Origin: Glycocaulis sp050485565
Lineage (GTDB): Bacteria > Pseudomonadota > Alphaproteobacteria > Caulobacterales > Maricaulaceae
Assembly (NCBI RefSeq): GCF_050485565.1
Contig: NZ_JBJHBQ010000001.1
Location: 62,001 to 126,000 of the forward strand
Direction: 5' to 3'
DNA: 64,000 nucleotides
Both the position numbers and the translations under genes were made by a program. The notes beneath the pieces are model-generated. The model was given only the letters and a program-made list of their open reading frames with translations. It did not search any database and had not been told where the DNA came from. Below are positions 24,959 through 32,408 of the stretch, in pieces. How positions within the stretch are numbered: the stretch's first letter is position 1; each line of letters begins with the position of its first letter.

Positions 24959-25900
24959 TCAGGCGATCCCGCCCAGCTCCTCCAGCCCGGCCGCCAGCGC
25001 AAGGTTCTGCACAGCCTGTACGGCGGCGCCCTTCAGGAGGTTATCGAGCGCGCAGACCAGCGTCGCATTGCGTCCGCCCTCCCCCACAGACCAGCCGCCG
25101 ACGACCGCGCCGGGAATATCCTGCCCGTCGCGGATTTCCGGGATGGCGTCGGAGAGGCGGATCAGTTTTTCGCCGCCATAGGCGTCCGCATAGCGGCTTT
25201 TGAGCGCTTCCAGCGTCACCGGCGCGGCAAAGTTCAGCTGCGCGGTCAGGGTGATGCCCCGGAAGAAGGCGGCAACATGGGGAGAAAAGCGCACCTCATG
25301 GCCCAAATGACGGCTCATCTCGCGCTCATGCAGATGCCCGGTCAGGCTGTAAGGCATGAGATTGTCTTTGAGTGCTTCCAGATCATTCTTGCGGCTGGGC
25401 GATGTGCCCGCGCCGGAATAGCCCGACACGCCGAACAGATGGGCAGGGCCGGTCAGTAGGTCACGCACCGGATGCACGCAAAGCTGGCCTGCGGTCGCGT
25501 AGCAGCCCGGATTGGAGATGCGCGTGGCACCTTTCAGATGCTCCCGCCCGTAGAGCTCGGGCAGGCCGTAAGTCCAGCTGTCGTCAAAGCGGTAATCCGC
25601 CGAGAGATCGACCAGAATCGTACCTGGCGCAGCCGCTTCAACCGCGGCAACATAAGGCGCGGTCTCGCCATTGGGCAGAGCCAGTATGACGGCGTCCGCG
25701 CCGCGCGCCGCGACGTCCTGCGGTCCCATGGCTTCAAAGATCAGGCCAGCGCGCGCTTCAGGGGCGAGGTTTGACACCGGCTCACCCGCCATGGCGCGCG
25801 AGGAGGCAAAGACCAGCTCCATATCGCTGCGGCGCGACAGGATGGCCACCAGCTCCTTGCCGGTATGTCCGCGCGCGCCCACAAGGCCAACTTTCAGCAT
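24959..25900 (-). CDS. argC: N-acetyl-gamma-glutamyl-phosphate reductase
   Basis: ArgC reduces N-acetylglutamyl phosphate with NADPH to the semialdehyde, the third step of arginine synthesis. The 313-residue protein starts with the dinucleotide fold MLKVGLVGARGHTGKELVAI. It has the catalytic cysteine in SNPGCYATAGQL and a conserved HxHxxE-like segment (GHLHEREMSRHLG). It resembles the shorter ArgC type. It begins 4 bp after the argBA fusion gene, so argF'-argBA-argC form one operon. Motifs and length are as expected. Confidence 0.95.
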   Translation of the reverse strand: MLKVGLVGARGHTGKELVAILSRRSDMELVFASSRAMAGEPVSNLAPEARAGLIFEAMGPQDVAARGADAVILALPNGETAPYVAAVEAAAPGTILVDLSADYRFDDSWTYGLPELYGREHLKGATRISNPGCYATAGQLCVHPVRDLLTGPAHLFGVSGYSGAGTSPSRKNDLEALKDNLMPYSLTGHLHEREMSRHLGHEVRFSPHVAAFFRGITLTAQLNFAAPVTLEALKSRYADAYGGEKLIRLSDAIPEIRDGQDIPGAVVGGWSVGEGGRNATLVCALDNLLKGAAVQAVQNLALAAGLEELGGIA

Positions 25901-25904
25901 GGCC

Positions 25905-27260
25905 CTAGCTCCTCAGCGTCGGCGGCAGGGCCGCGATGCGCTCCACCATGGCGGGAATACGCGACAGATCATCCTCGCCGCGCCAGAACACCGTCCAGTG
26001 GCCGGTCTTCACTGCGCCATGGCAGGTGGCGAAGTAGAACTCGTTGACCGGATTATCGGTACGCGAGCGCCAGTAAAGGCGCGGTGCATAGGCGATCAGC
26101 CTGCGCCAGACCGCCCCGCCAAGGCCCTCCCCGCGCGCATCGTCGAGCACGGCAAACTTGTCGAGATAGATCACATCATCGAGCCGGGAGGTGATGGCCG
26201 CCGCGCGGTAGCTCTCGGTCACGAATGCGCGGTCGAACGCCAGCGCGTCAAAATACCCGTCCACCAGTCTGCGTTCAAAAGCGGTCTCGATCAGCGTGGC
26301 GGCGCGCGCGGTATCAAGATCGGCTTTACGCGTCACTTCCAGCATGCGTTCGCCCTTGCGCACCAGCGTGCCGGACCCGGCATGGGTGAAGAGCTCCTTG
26401 GCCAGCTCTCCGGGCGCGGTGATGGAGACGGAACTCGATAGCGGCAGGTCATCAAGCAGGCGCTTGATCTCTTCCATTTTCAGGCGCATCCCGCCCGATA
26501 CCCAGTCCGCGCCCATCAGCTCGTCAAAATCGGTGGCGAGGTTGATGGCGGACAAGGGCTTGCCCGCTTCATCCAGCAGCGCGCCGGTGCCGGTCAGGAA
26601 GACGATCTTGTAGGGCTGCAGCGCGTGGACCAGCGCGCGCACCGCCGCATCGGCATTGATATTGACCAGCCGCCCGTCCGCCGTATCGCCAAGACAGGCC
26701 AGTATCGGGGCCTGCCCGGCGCGTGCGGCAGCCGCGACCAGTTCAAGGCGCACGCCGGTGGGATCGCCCACCCGGCCCAGCTCACCCTCGTCCATCAGCT
26801 CGGCTTCAAACACGCCTGAAGGAATCGCGGCGGCGCGCCCGCCGCAATCGCGGATCGCCTGCACCAGTTCCAGGTTCACGCGCGTCAGCGTATCGCGAAT
26901 GACGGGGATGGCGTCTGGCGGGGTGACACGAAGCCCCTGCTTCCTCACCGTCTCGATGCCCGCATCGCCAAGCGCCTTGTCCAGCTGAGGCCCGCCGCCA
27001 TGCACCACGATGGGCGCAAGCCCCACCGTCTGCAGGAAGGCGAGCGAGGCTGACAGCGCCTCCATCTCCTCTTCCATCACCGCGCCGCCGACCTTGATGA
27101 CGGCAAAGCGCTCCTGATCGAGGCGCGAGAAGCGGGTCAGATACTCGCGTATCTCCTTGCCGTCGCGCATCTGGGAGAGAAGCTGGACGATGGCCGAGCG
27201 TACCGGCACAGCCGCGCCGCCGCGTTCTGATGCGTGATGGTCTGCAGGTTTTCCGATCAC
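25905..27260 (-). CDS. Bifunctional acetylglutamate kinase / N-acetylglutamate synthase
   Basis: This 451-residue protein carries out the first two steps of arginine synthesis. An amino-acid-kinase domain (about residues 45-290; VIKVGGAVMEEEMEALSASL, PIVVHGGGPQLDKALGDAGI, ISGG-like WVSGGMRLKMEEIKRLLDDL) is fused to a C-terminal GNAT acetyltransferase domain (about 300-451; LDKFAVLDDARGEGLGGAVW with the acetyl-CoA loop). Fusions of this kind are known from Maricaulis and Xanthomonas and resemble vertebrate NAGS in being arginine-sensitive. That regulation is family knowledge, not seen here. It overlaps argF' by four bases and is followed by argC. The domain order distinguishes it from stand-alone ArgB. 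Confidence 0.93.
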   Translation of the reverse strand: MIGKPADHHASERGGAAVPVRSAIVQLLSQMRDGKEIREYLTRFSRLDQERFAVIKVGGAVMEEEMEALSASLAFLQTVGLAPIVVHGGGPQLDKALGDAGIETVRKQGLRVTPPDAIPVIRDTLTRVNLELVQAIRDCGGRAAAIPSGVFEAELMDEGELGRVGDPTGVRLELVAAAARAGQAPILACLGDTADGRLVNINADAAVRALVHALQPYKIVFLTGTGALLDEAGKPLSAINLATDFDELMGADWVSGGMRLKMEEIKRLLDDLPLSSSVSITAPGELAKELFTHAGSGTLVRKGERMLEVTRKADLDTARAATLIETAFERRLVDGYFDALAFDRAFVTESYRAAAITSRLDDVIYLDKFAVLDDARGEGLGGAVWRRLIAYAPRLYWRSRTDNPVNEFYFATCHGAVKTGHWTVFWRGEDDLSRIPAMVERIAALPPTLRS

Positions 27261-28264
27261 GGCACCGCTCCATTGGCGAGGGTTTCCATGATCGCCTTTT
27301 GCACGTGCAGGCGGTTTTCCGCTTCGGCCAGACCAATAAAGGCGGGCGAATCCACAACCGAGTCGGCAATCTTCACATTGCGCCGCATGGGCAGGCAGTG
27401 GCTGACGACCGCATTATCGGTCAGCGCCATCTTGGCGTCGTCAATCATGAAGCCTGCGCCCTTGGCGCGATAAGGCGCTTCACCGTCCCACTGGCCGAAG
27501 AAGGGCAGCGCGCCCCAGCTCTTGGCGTAGACCGCGTGTGCGCCGCTATAGGCGGCCTTCACGTCCGTGGTGACGGTCAGCGAGGTGCCGGCATCGCCGC
27601 AGAATTTCTCTGCTGCATCCATATAGCGCTGGTCGAGGCGGTAGACCTCGTCCGGGATCAGAAGGCGCACATTCATGCCGAACTTGGACGCGATCAGCAG
27701 GGCGGAATTGGCCACCGCCGTATTGAGCGGTTTGGGATGCGGCACCCAGGTGAGGAGAAACTCCTTGCCGCGCACATCGCCGATCGTGTCCTGCAGGGCC
27801 ATCATATGGGCCAGCTCCTGACAGGGATGGACAATGGTTTCCATGTTGATGACGGGAACCGTGGCGTATTTCGCATAGGCCGTGATCAGCGGATCTTCGC
27901 GCTCGGCGGTCCAGTTCTCAAACTTCGGGAAGCAGCGGATCGCGATGAGATCAACGTAGGAGGAGAGCACGCGCGCCGCCTCCTTCACGTGCTCTTCGGC
28001 CGTGCCGTCCATGATGGCCCCGTCCTCGAACTCGACCGGCCAGGTGCCGCCGCGCGCATCAAGCACGATGGCATGGCCGCCCAGCTGGTGGGCGCCCAGA
28101 TCAAACGAGGTGCGCGTGCGCAGGGACGGATTGAAGAAGACGAGCGCGATGGACTTGCCTTTGAGCGCATCACCTTGCGGGCTTTCCCGGTATCGGCGCG
28201 CACGGTCGATCAGGGCCTGAAGTTCTTGTCTCGACCAGTCAGCGGTAGACAGGAAATGCCGCAT
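27257..28264 (-). CDS. argF': N-acetylornithine carbamoyltransferase
   Basis: This 335-residue transcarbamylase has the carbamoyl-phosphate site FFNPSLRTRTSFDLG, the HPCQELAHMMALQD motif and the C-terminal HCLPMRRNVKIAD. Overall sequence reads as the Xanthomonas N-acetylornithine class rather than ornithine carbamoyltransferase. Two points support it: a glutamate in the DGTAEEH loop (the residue that favours the acetylated substrate over the succinylated one) and the lysine in RRNVK that is carboxylated in that enzyme. It would make N-acetylcitrulline, so a deacetylase acting on that product should exist elsewhere. It leads the operon argF'-argBA-argC. Ordinary argF is the less likely alternative. 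Confidence 0.9.
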   Translation of the reverse strand: MRHFLSTADWSRQELQALIDRARRYRESPQGDALKGKSIALVFFNPSLRTRTSFDLGAHQLGGHAIVLDARGGTWPVEFEDGAIMDGTAEEHVKEAARVLSSYVDLIAIRCFPKFENWTAEREDPLITAYAKYATVPVINMETIVHPCQELAHMMALQDTIGDVRGKEFLLTWVPHPKPLNTAVANSALLIASKFGMNVRLLIPDEVYRLDQRYMDAAEKFCGDAGTSLTVTTDVKAAYSGAHAVYAKSWGALPFFGQWDGEAPYRAKGAGFMIDDAKMALTDNAVVSHCLPMRRNVKIADSVVDSPAFIGLAEAENRLHVQKAIMETLANGAVP

Positions 28265-28361
28265 CGTTTCACGCGCCTCCCTTGGGCGTTGGAAAGCTCA
28301 CGCGTTTAGCGCTCCTTGCTGCAATGCGCAAACGCGTGTGTGAGCGGGAATGAGCCGCCGC

Positions 28362-28473
28362 CCCTCGTCCTTCGAGACGTTCGCTATCGCTCACCCTCAG
28401 GATGAGGGGCGGGAAAGACCAGAATCCCTCATCCTGAGGAGCTTTCGGCAGAAAGCGTCTCGAAGGACGAGGG
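28362..28473. repeat. Inverted pair of 'CTCGTCCTTCGAGACG' repeats
   Basis: Two copies lie head to head: 28362-28408 (CCCTCGTCCTTCGAGACG, then TCGCTCACCCTCAGGATGAG) and 28426-28473 (CCTCATCCTGAGGAGC, then CGTCTCGAAGGACGAGGG). This is a widespread alphaproteobacterial intergenic repeat type. The second copy overlaps the last 15 or so codons of the L,D-transpeptidase gene. A single copy occurs at 48181 and a variant at 63311. Confidence 0.85.
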
Positions 28474-29946
28474 ATGTGTGACAGCCATTTCCTCCACCGC
28501 GCTGTCCCCGCGCGCATCGGCGTCCAGCGCCGCGATCAGGGCTGGGTCACGATTATAGATATCGTGGATGAAGCGGGCATTGCCGAACCGGTCGGAGACG
28601 ACGGTGAAATAGAGGATATGGACAGGGATGTGATTGCGCAGCCAGACGCGGCGCGTGCGTCCGCTGTCGAACGCCTCCTCCATCGCCTCGCGGGTCCAGC
28701 TCTCCTCGCCCTGCAGCACCCACCAGGCCAGCTCGCGTGGCTCGTCCACGCGCACACAGCCGGCCGATTCATTGCGCTGCACCTGATCGAACAGGGCGCG
28801 CTGGGGCGTATCGTGAATGTAGATATTGTGGATGTTGGGGAACATGAACTTCACCTCCCCCATCGAATTGCCGCGCCCGGGCACCTGAATGACGCGGTAG
28901 CGCCCATTGACCCAGTCGGCCTGCGACGGGCTGATCACGCCGCCCGTTGACTGGTCCACCAGCCGGTAGCCGGAGGCCAGCGCATAGCCCGGATTGGTCT
29001 GAAACCGCCGCAGCCACGGCGCACCAAGGCTGGTGGGCGTGTACCAGACCGGATTGATCTCGATGAAGGTCATGTCCTCGGAAAAGACCGGCGTGCGGTT
29101 ATAGCCCCGCCCGATCATGGAGCGGTGGGTGCGCTCCACCTGCCCGCCCGACCACGCCTCCAGCCGGTAGTCGGCCAGATTGACCCGGATATGGCGCTCG
29201 CCCAGATCGCGCGGCACCCAGCGCCAGCGCTCCAGATTGGCGCGCACCTGATCGAGCCGGTGGCGCGGCGGCGTGTTCAGCTCGCGCATGGTGGACGGTC
29301 CGGCCACCCCGTCCGTGGCGAGGTTATGGCGTGCCTGAAAGCGGATCAGGGCCGTGCGCAATGTCTCGTCAAAGGGCGCTCCGGCCTCGCCCCTGACAGC
29401 CAGCAGACCCTCCTGGAAGAGGCGCGCACGCAAGGCATCCACACGCTCGCCGCTATCGCCCTGCGCCAGCCACGGCCCGTGCGCAATCGGTGTGTGGGCG
29501 CGCAGCAGGGCATGACGGCGGATCAGCTCGCGGCGCAGCGCCATATAGTCGGGATGTGACGGGCCAAGCCCCTCCAGCGTGTCAAACACCGTGTTCTCAC
29601 GCAGGGCCGTTGCCAGCACCAGATCCAGATCGGGGACGCGCGCGGGGGCCGTCCAGTCAGGCTCCAGCTGGCGCGGATCAATGCGCCCTGCCGCCAGATC
29701 ACGCGCCAGCGCCAGAAAGGCGTCGCTGGCAAGGGCGTCGCGTTCCGCTCCTGCCGGAAGCGACACGACCGCGCCGGGTGCGGGATAGTGGGCAGGGGTC
29801 AGCCCGTGCGTCCACACCTCGGCCAGCGCGTCGGCCAGATCGGCGGCATGCTCATCGCTCCACGCCTGACGCGCGTGTGCAGCACCAGCTACAACCAGCG
29901 CCAGCATCAAGACCGGCATTGTTATGAAAAGCGCGCGTGCGCTCAT
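28429..29946 (-). CDS. L,D-transpeptidase of the YcbB/YkuD type
   Basis: L,D-transpeptidases form 3-3 crosslinks in peptidoglycan in the periplasm. The 505-residue protein begins MSARALFITMPVLMLALVVA, a signal peptide, with a strong GGAGGTGG ribosome site; a longer frame from 29979 is not favoured. A peptidoglycan-binding segment lies near residues 185-220 (RFQARHNLATDGVAGPSTMR). The YkuD domain (about 260-430) carries the catalytic histidine and cysteine in IYIHDTPQRALFDQ and ESAGCVRVDEP. The final residues THPSSFETLSAESSSG are encoded by a repeat element, so the native C-terminus may have been replaced. The gene stands alone upstream of the arg operon. Confidence 0.93.
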   Translation of the reverse strand: MSARALFITMPVLMLALVVAGAAHARQAWSDEHAADLADALAEVWTHGLTPAHYPAPGAVVSLPAGAERDALASDAFLALARDLAAGRIDPRQLEPDWTAPARVPDLDLVLATALRENTVFDTLEGLGPSHPDYMALRRELIRRHALLRAHTPIAHGPWLAQGDSGERVDALRARLFQEGLLAVRGEAGAPFDETLRTALIRFQARHNLATDGVAGPSTMRELNTPPRHRLDQVRANLERWRWVPRDLGERHIRVNLADYRLEAWSGGQVERTHRSMIGRGYNRTPVFSEDMTFIEINPVWYTPTSLGAPWLRRFQTNPGYALASGYRLVDQSTGGVISPSQADWVNGRYRVIQVPGRGNSMGEVKFMFPNIHNIYIHDTPQRALFDQVQRNESAGCVRVDEPRELAWWVLQGEESWTREAMEEAFDSGRTRRVWLRNHIPVHILYFTVVSDRFGNARFIHDIYNRDPALIAALDADARGDSAVEEMAVTHPSSFETLSAESSSG

Positions 29947-30019
29947 TCTGCCACCTCCCCACCGGCATGAGATTAACAAGGCGCAAGCGCGTTGAGAACG
30001 TGGATAATCGCCAAAACAA

Positions 30020-30045
30020 AACCCCGGATCGGATGATCCGGGGTT
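30020..30045 (-). terminator. Intrinsic terminator of the acidic lipoprotein gene
   Basis: AACCCCGGATC and GATCCGGGGTT form an 11-bp stem with a GGAT loop, 32 bp past the stop codon on the minus strand. TTGTTTTGG follows on that strand. Confidence 0.75.
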
Positions 30046-30076
30046 CTGCCTGTCACTTAAGACGGCATAACCAGCC

Positions 30077-30349
30077 TTATTCAGGCGCGCCGTCTTCCGG
30101 GCTTTCCTCAGTGGCCTCTTCCCAGGCCTCTTCGGCGTCCTCAGCCCATTCTTCGACCTGATCGGTCGTATCGTCCCAGGCTTCGCCAGCGGCGTCGGTC
30201 GTATCGTCCCACGCCTCTTCTACCGGGTTTTGCTCCTCGGTGCCCAATGCCTCGTCAATCGCCTCACCCGCTTCTTCTGCCGGACCCTGCTCCTCACAGG
30301 CGGCCAGAATCGCGCTTGCGGCGAAAGCAGCCAGAACCAACTTTTTCAT
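30077..30349 (-). CDS. Small acidic lipoprotein with WDDTTD repeats
   Basis: This 90-residue protein starts MKKLVLAAFAASAILAAC, a lipoprotein signal with the lipobox LAAC, and has a GGAG ribosome site before the ATG. The mature part is strongly acidic, with few basic residues. It contains near repeats EEAWDDTTDAAGEAWDDTTD, then VEEWAEDAEEAWEEATEE, predicted to form an amphipathic helix. I know no family. Similar short acidic lipoproteins occur in alphaproteobacteria without assigned roles. It has its own terminator and is probably a single-gene unit. Binding of cations or of a basic partner in the envelope is only a suggestion. Confidence 0.75.
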   Translation of the reverse strand: MKKLVLAAFAASAILAACEEQGPAEEAGEAIDEALGTEEQNPVEEAWDDTTDAAGEAWDDTTDQVEEWAEDAEEAWEEATEESPEDGAPE

Positions 30350-30583
30350 CGTCATAATCTCCATCAATGACCTGTCCATCAGAGAGGCCGGCGGCGCGTT
30401 TCGTGCCCCGGTTATCAGCAGCCCCCACGGAATAACCGCGAAGGAAAGCCAACAGCTAATTGGCTTCCCGTCAAGCAATAACAGACCTCAAGGCACCAAA
30501 ATTGCCGTTCGAACCGCTGACAATAAACGCACGGCTGCCCCATTTCGTTGCAGCCCATTTGCCGTAAACAGCATTCACAAACC

Positions 30584-31564
30584 TTACACGCCTGTCATGC
30601 AGGCATGGTGGACGGCGCGCGCGATGGCCCGTGCCAGACAATCGGCGGCCAGACTGCCCAGGCCAGCGATGCACAAGGGCTCCGGACCGGACAGCGCGAT
30701 ACGCCCTGTCGAGGCTACGAACACCACATCACCGTCAAACGGCGTGTGGACCGGGCGGATGGCGCGCGCCATGCCGTCCTGCGCCATGATGGCCATGCGC
30801 CGCGCCTGATCGGGTGTCAGCGCCGCGTCGGTCGCAATGATCGCCAGCGTGGTGTTGGTGCGCAGGCCAGGATTGAACTTCGCTTCGCCCCAGTCTTCCA
30901 GATCAGCGACCGGGCCGGACGCGCAGCCAAGCCCGCCAAACTCGCCATCACGCTCGAACGGTGCGGCCCAGTATTGCTGTGTGCCGGGTACGCGCACCGA
31001 GCCGAAACTGTTCACGCAGACAAGCGCCGCCACGGTGTGACCGTCGCGCGATCTTGCGCTGGCAGACCCGGTGCCGCCAGGAAGTGCCCCCGCCCGTGCG
31101 CCAAACCCGGCCCCTGCCCGGCCAAGCCGGACCGGGGCGCGAAGCGCGGCATTGTCCAGCGCGGCGCGGCCAAGGCGGGCATAGGGCGGGCTGTCGCCCC
31201 AGTCCTTGGCGCCGCCATTGGCCAGATCATAGAGAATCGCGGCCGGAACGATGGGCGAGGCAGGTACGCCCGGCTGGGGCATCAGCGCATAGCCGCGCCC
31301 CTGCGCGCCAAGGCTCGCGCACACCGCGTCCGCCGCGCCCAGCCCGTATACCGAGCCGCCCGACAGCACGATGGCGTCCACGCCCTCGACCAGCCCGCCG
31401 GGGCGCAGCACATCGCTCTCACGCGTACCCGGCCCGCCGCCGCGCACATCCACCGCCGCTATGGCAGGCGCGTCGAACAGGACCAGCGTGACGCCGGTGC
31501 GCACGGCCTTGTCCTCGGCCTGTCCGACGCTGAGGCCGGCAATATCGGTAAGGTCGTTGTGCAT
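30584..31564 (-). CDS. P1 family peptidase (DmpA/NylC type)
   Basis: Peptidases of the S58 group are N-terminal nucleophile hydrolases that self-cleave before a Ser or Thr and act as aminopeptidases or amidases. This 326-residue protein begins MHNDLTDIAGLSVGQAED. It has the family segments GTRESDVLRPGGLVEGVDAI, VLSGGSVYGLGAADAVC and AALVCVNSFGSV, where the Asn-Ser junction is the likely processing site and nucleophile. The substrate is unknown. Its ATG overlaps the stop codon of the preceding PemK-like toxin gene by one base (TAATG), which suggests a shared transcript with the toxin-antitoxin pair. Confidence 0.88.
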   Translation of the reverse strand: MHNDLTDIAGLSVGQAEDKAVRTGVTLVLFDAPAIAAVDVRGGGPGTRESDVLRPGGLVEGVDAIVLSGGSVYGLGAADAVCASLGAQGRGYALMPQPGVPASPIVPAAILYDLANGGAKDWGDSPPYARLGRAALDNAALRAPVRLGRAGAGFGARAGALPGGTGSASARSRDGHTVAALVCVNSFGSVRVPGTQQYWAAPFERDGEFGGLGCASGPVADLEDWGEAKFNPGLRTNTTLAIIATDAALTPDQARRMAIMAQDGMARAIRPVHTPFDGDVVFVASTGRIALSGPEPLCIAGLGSLAADCLARAIARAVHHACMTGV

Positions 31565-32022
31565 TACTCGTCTCGCTGTGTGGTGTGCCGGTCCTCGCTT
31601 CGCCCTTGCTTCACCGCATCATCGAACGCAAGGAATGCTGAAACGATCCGGCGATAGCTAGCGTGTGGCAAGCATCCATGCACACAGCTCTGGCTACCCG
31701 GCACCGGTCTGAGATCATGGCCGGGCCAGCTGAAGCGGTTCAGTTCAGCCAGAACTACCCAGTGTTCTGCGTCATCCAGGCCCGCGAGTTTGCACTCGGC
31801 AGGCGTTAGCTTGAGATGGGTGATGGCATCGGCCGCCAAAGGTGGGGTGTGCGTAATCGGCAGAGCCGATACCCGTCTTGTCTCCGCGCCGGGTGTCTGA
31901 ACCACCAGAATGATGGCACACGGCCTGTCCTTGCTGCCTTCAATAGCGCCCTGCTGTGCCTCGTGACTCCAGAGAAAGCTGTAGCGGATGACAAGACCCG
32001 CTTCAGGTTCGGGAATGAGCAC
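31564..32022 (-). CDS. PemK/MazF-like toxin, putative
   Basis: This 152-residue protein begins MLIPEPEAGLVIRYSFLWSH and contains SKDRPCAIILVVQTPG and ALPITHTPP. These resemble the RPaiV and iT segments of the MazF/PemK ribonuclease fold. It follows the small Phd-like gene at 32029 by 6 bp, the arrangement of a type II toxin-antitoxin module with antitoxin first. Family toxins cleave mRNA. Catalytic activity cannot be confirmed by eye because the active-site residues of this divergent branch are not obvious to me. The tail (residues 130-152) is hydrophilic and overlaps the start of the peptidase gene by one base. Confidence 0.7.
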   Translation of the reverse strand: MLIPEPEAGLVIRYSFLWSHEAQQGAIEGSKDRPCAIILVVQTPGAETRRVSALPITHTPPLAADAITHLKLTPAECKLAGLDDAEHWVVLAELNRFSWPGHDLRPVPGSQSCVHGCLPHASYRRIVSAFLAFDDAVKQGRSEDRHTTQRDE

Positions 32023-32028
32023 GCCCGA

Positions 32029-32280
32029 TTACCTGTCTGTTCTGGCCAGTTGCTCGTGCAGTGCGTCCACCAGATCATCAGGCACCTCGCCTGCCCGGAT
32101 GACTTCACGCTGCTCGCGCTTGAGCCTTTCGTAAAGCTGAAGCTCACGCGGCGACAGGAAGCCGCCCACCAGCCGGTTATGGCTGATGACACGCACTACG
32201 CCGTGCTCGCGCACATCCTCTTTCACCCGGCCAAACTGGCGGGAGAACTCGGTAGCACTCATTGTCAGCGGGTCAGCCAT
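32029..32280 (-). CDS. Phd/YefM-like antitoxin, putative
   Basis: This 83-residue protein begins MADPLTMSATEFSRQFGRVK, followed by VVRVISHNRLVGGFLSPREL, the usual DNA-binding and dimerisation fold of Phd/YefM antitoxins. The C-terminal half (LKREQREVIRAGEVPDDLVD) would contact the toxin. It lies 6 bp upstream of the PemK-like gene. The short AT-rich leader has a perfect TATAAT and a CGTAT-ATACG inverted repeat across it, fitting autorepression. An alternative start six codons in (MSATEF) is possible. Confidence 0.75.
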   Translation of the reverse strand: MADPLTMSATEFSRQFGRVKEDVREHGVVRVISHNRLVGGFLSPRELQLYERLKREQREVIRAGEVPDDLVDALHEQLARTDR

Positions 32281-32311
32281 GTCTTAAATCCCGAAATTAC
32301 GTATTTTTCAA

Positions 32312-32338
32312 ATTATACGAGAATTCCACAATTTACAA
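32312..32338 (-). promoter_or_regulatory. Promoter of the toxin-antitoxin module
   Basis: On the minus strand, TTGTAA (32333-32338) and TATAAT (32312-32317) are separated by 15 bases. An inverted repeat CGTAT / ATACG (32300-32319) overlaps the -10 box and is a candidate antitoxin-binding operator. The region is much more AT-rich than the genome around it. Confidence 0.6.
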
Positions 32339-32354
32339 TCCTGGCAAAGAAAAA

Positions 32355-32380
32355 CCCCCGCAAGGCGGACCTTGCGGGGG
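32355..32380 (-). terminator. Intrinsic terminator of the second TonB receptor gene
   Basis: CCCCCGCAAGG and CCTTGCGGGGG form an 11-bp stem with a CGGA-type loop, followed on the minus strand by TTTTTCTTTG. It lies about 28 bp after the receptor stop codon and ahead of the toxin-antitoxin promoter. Confidence 0.88.
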
Positions 32381-32408
32381 CAGAACCCTCAACAGAGGGG
32401 AGGAAGGC

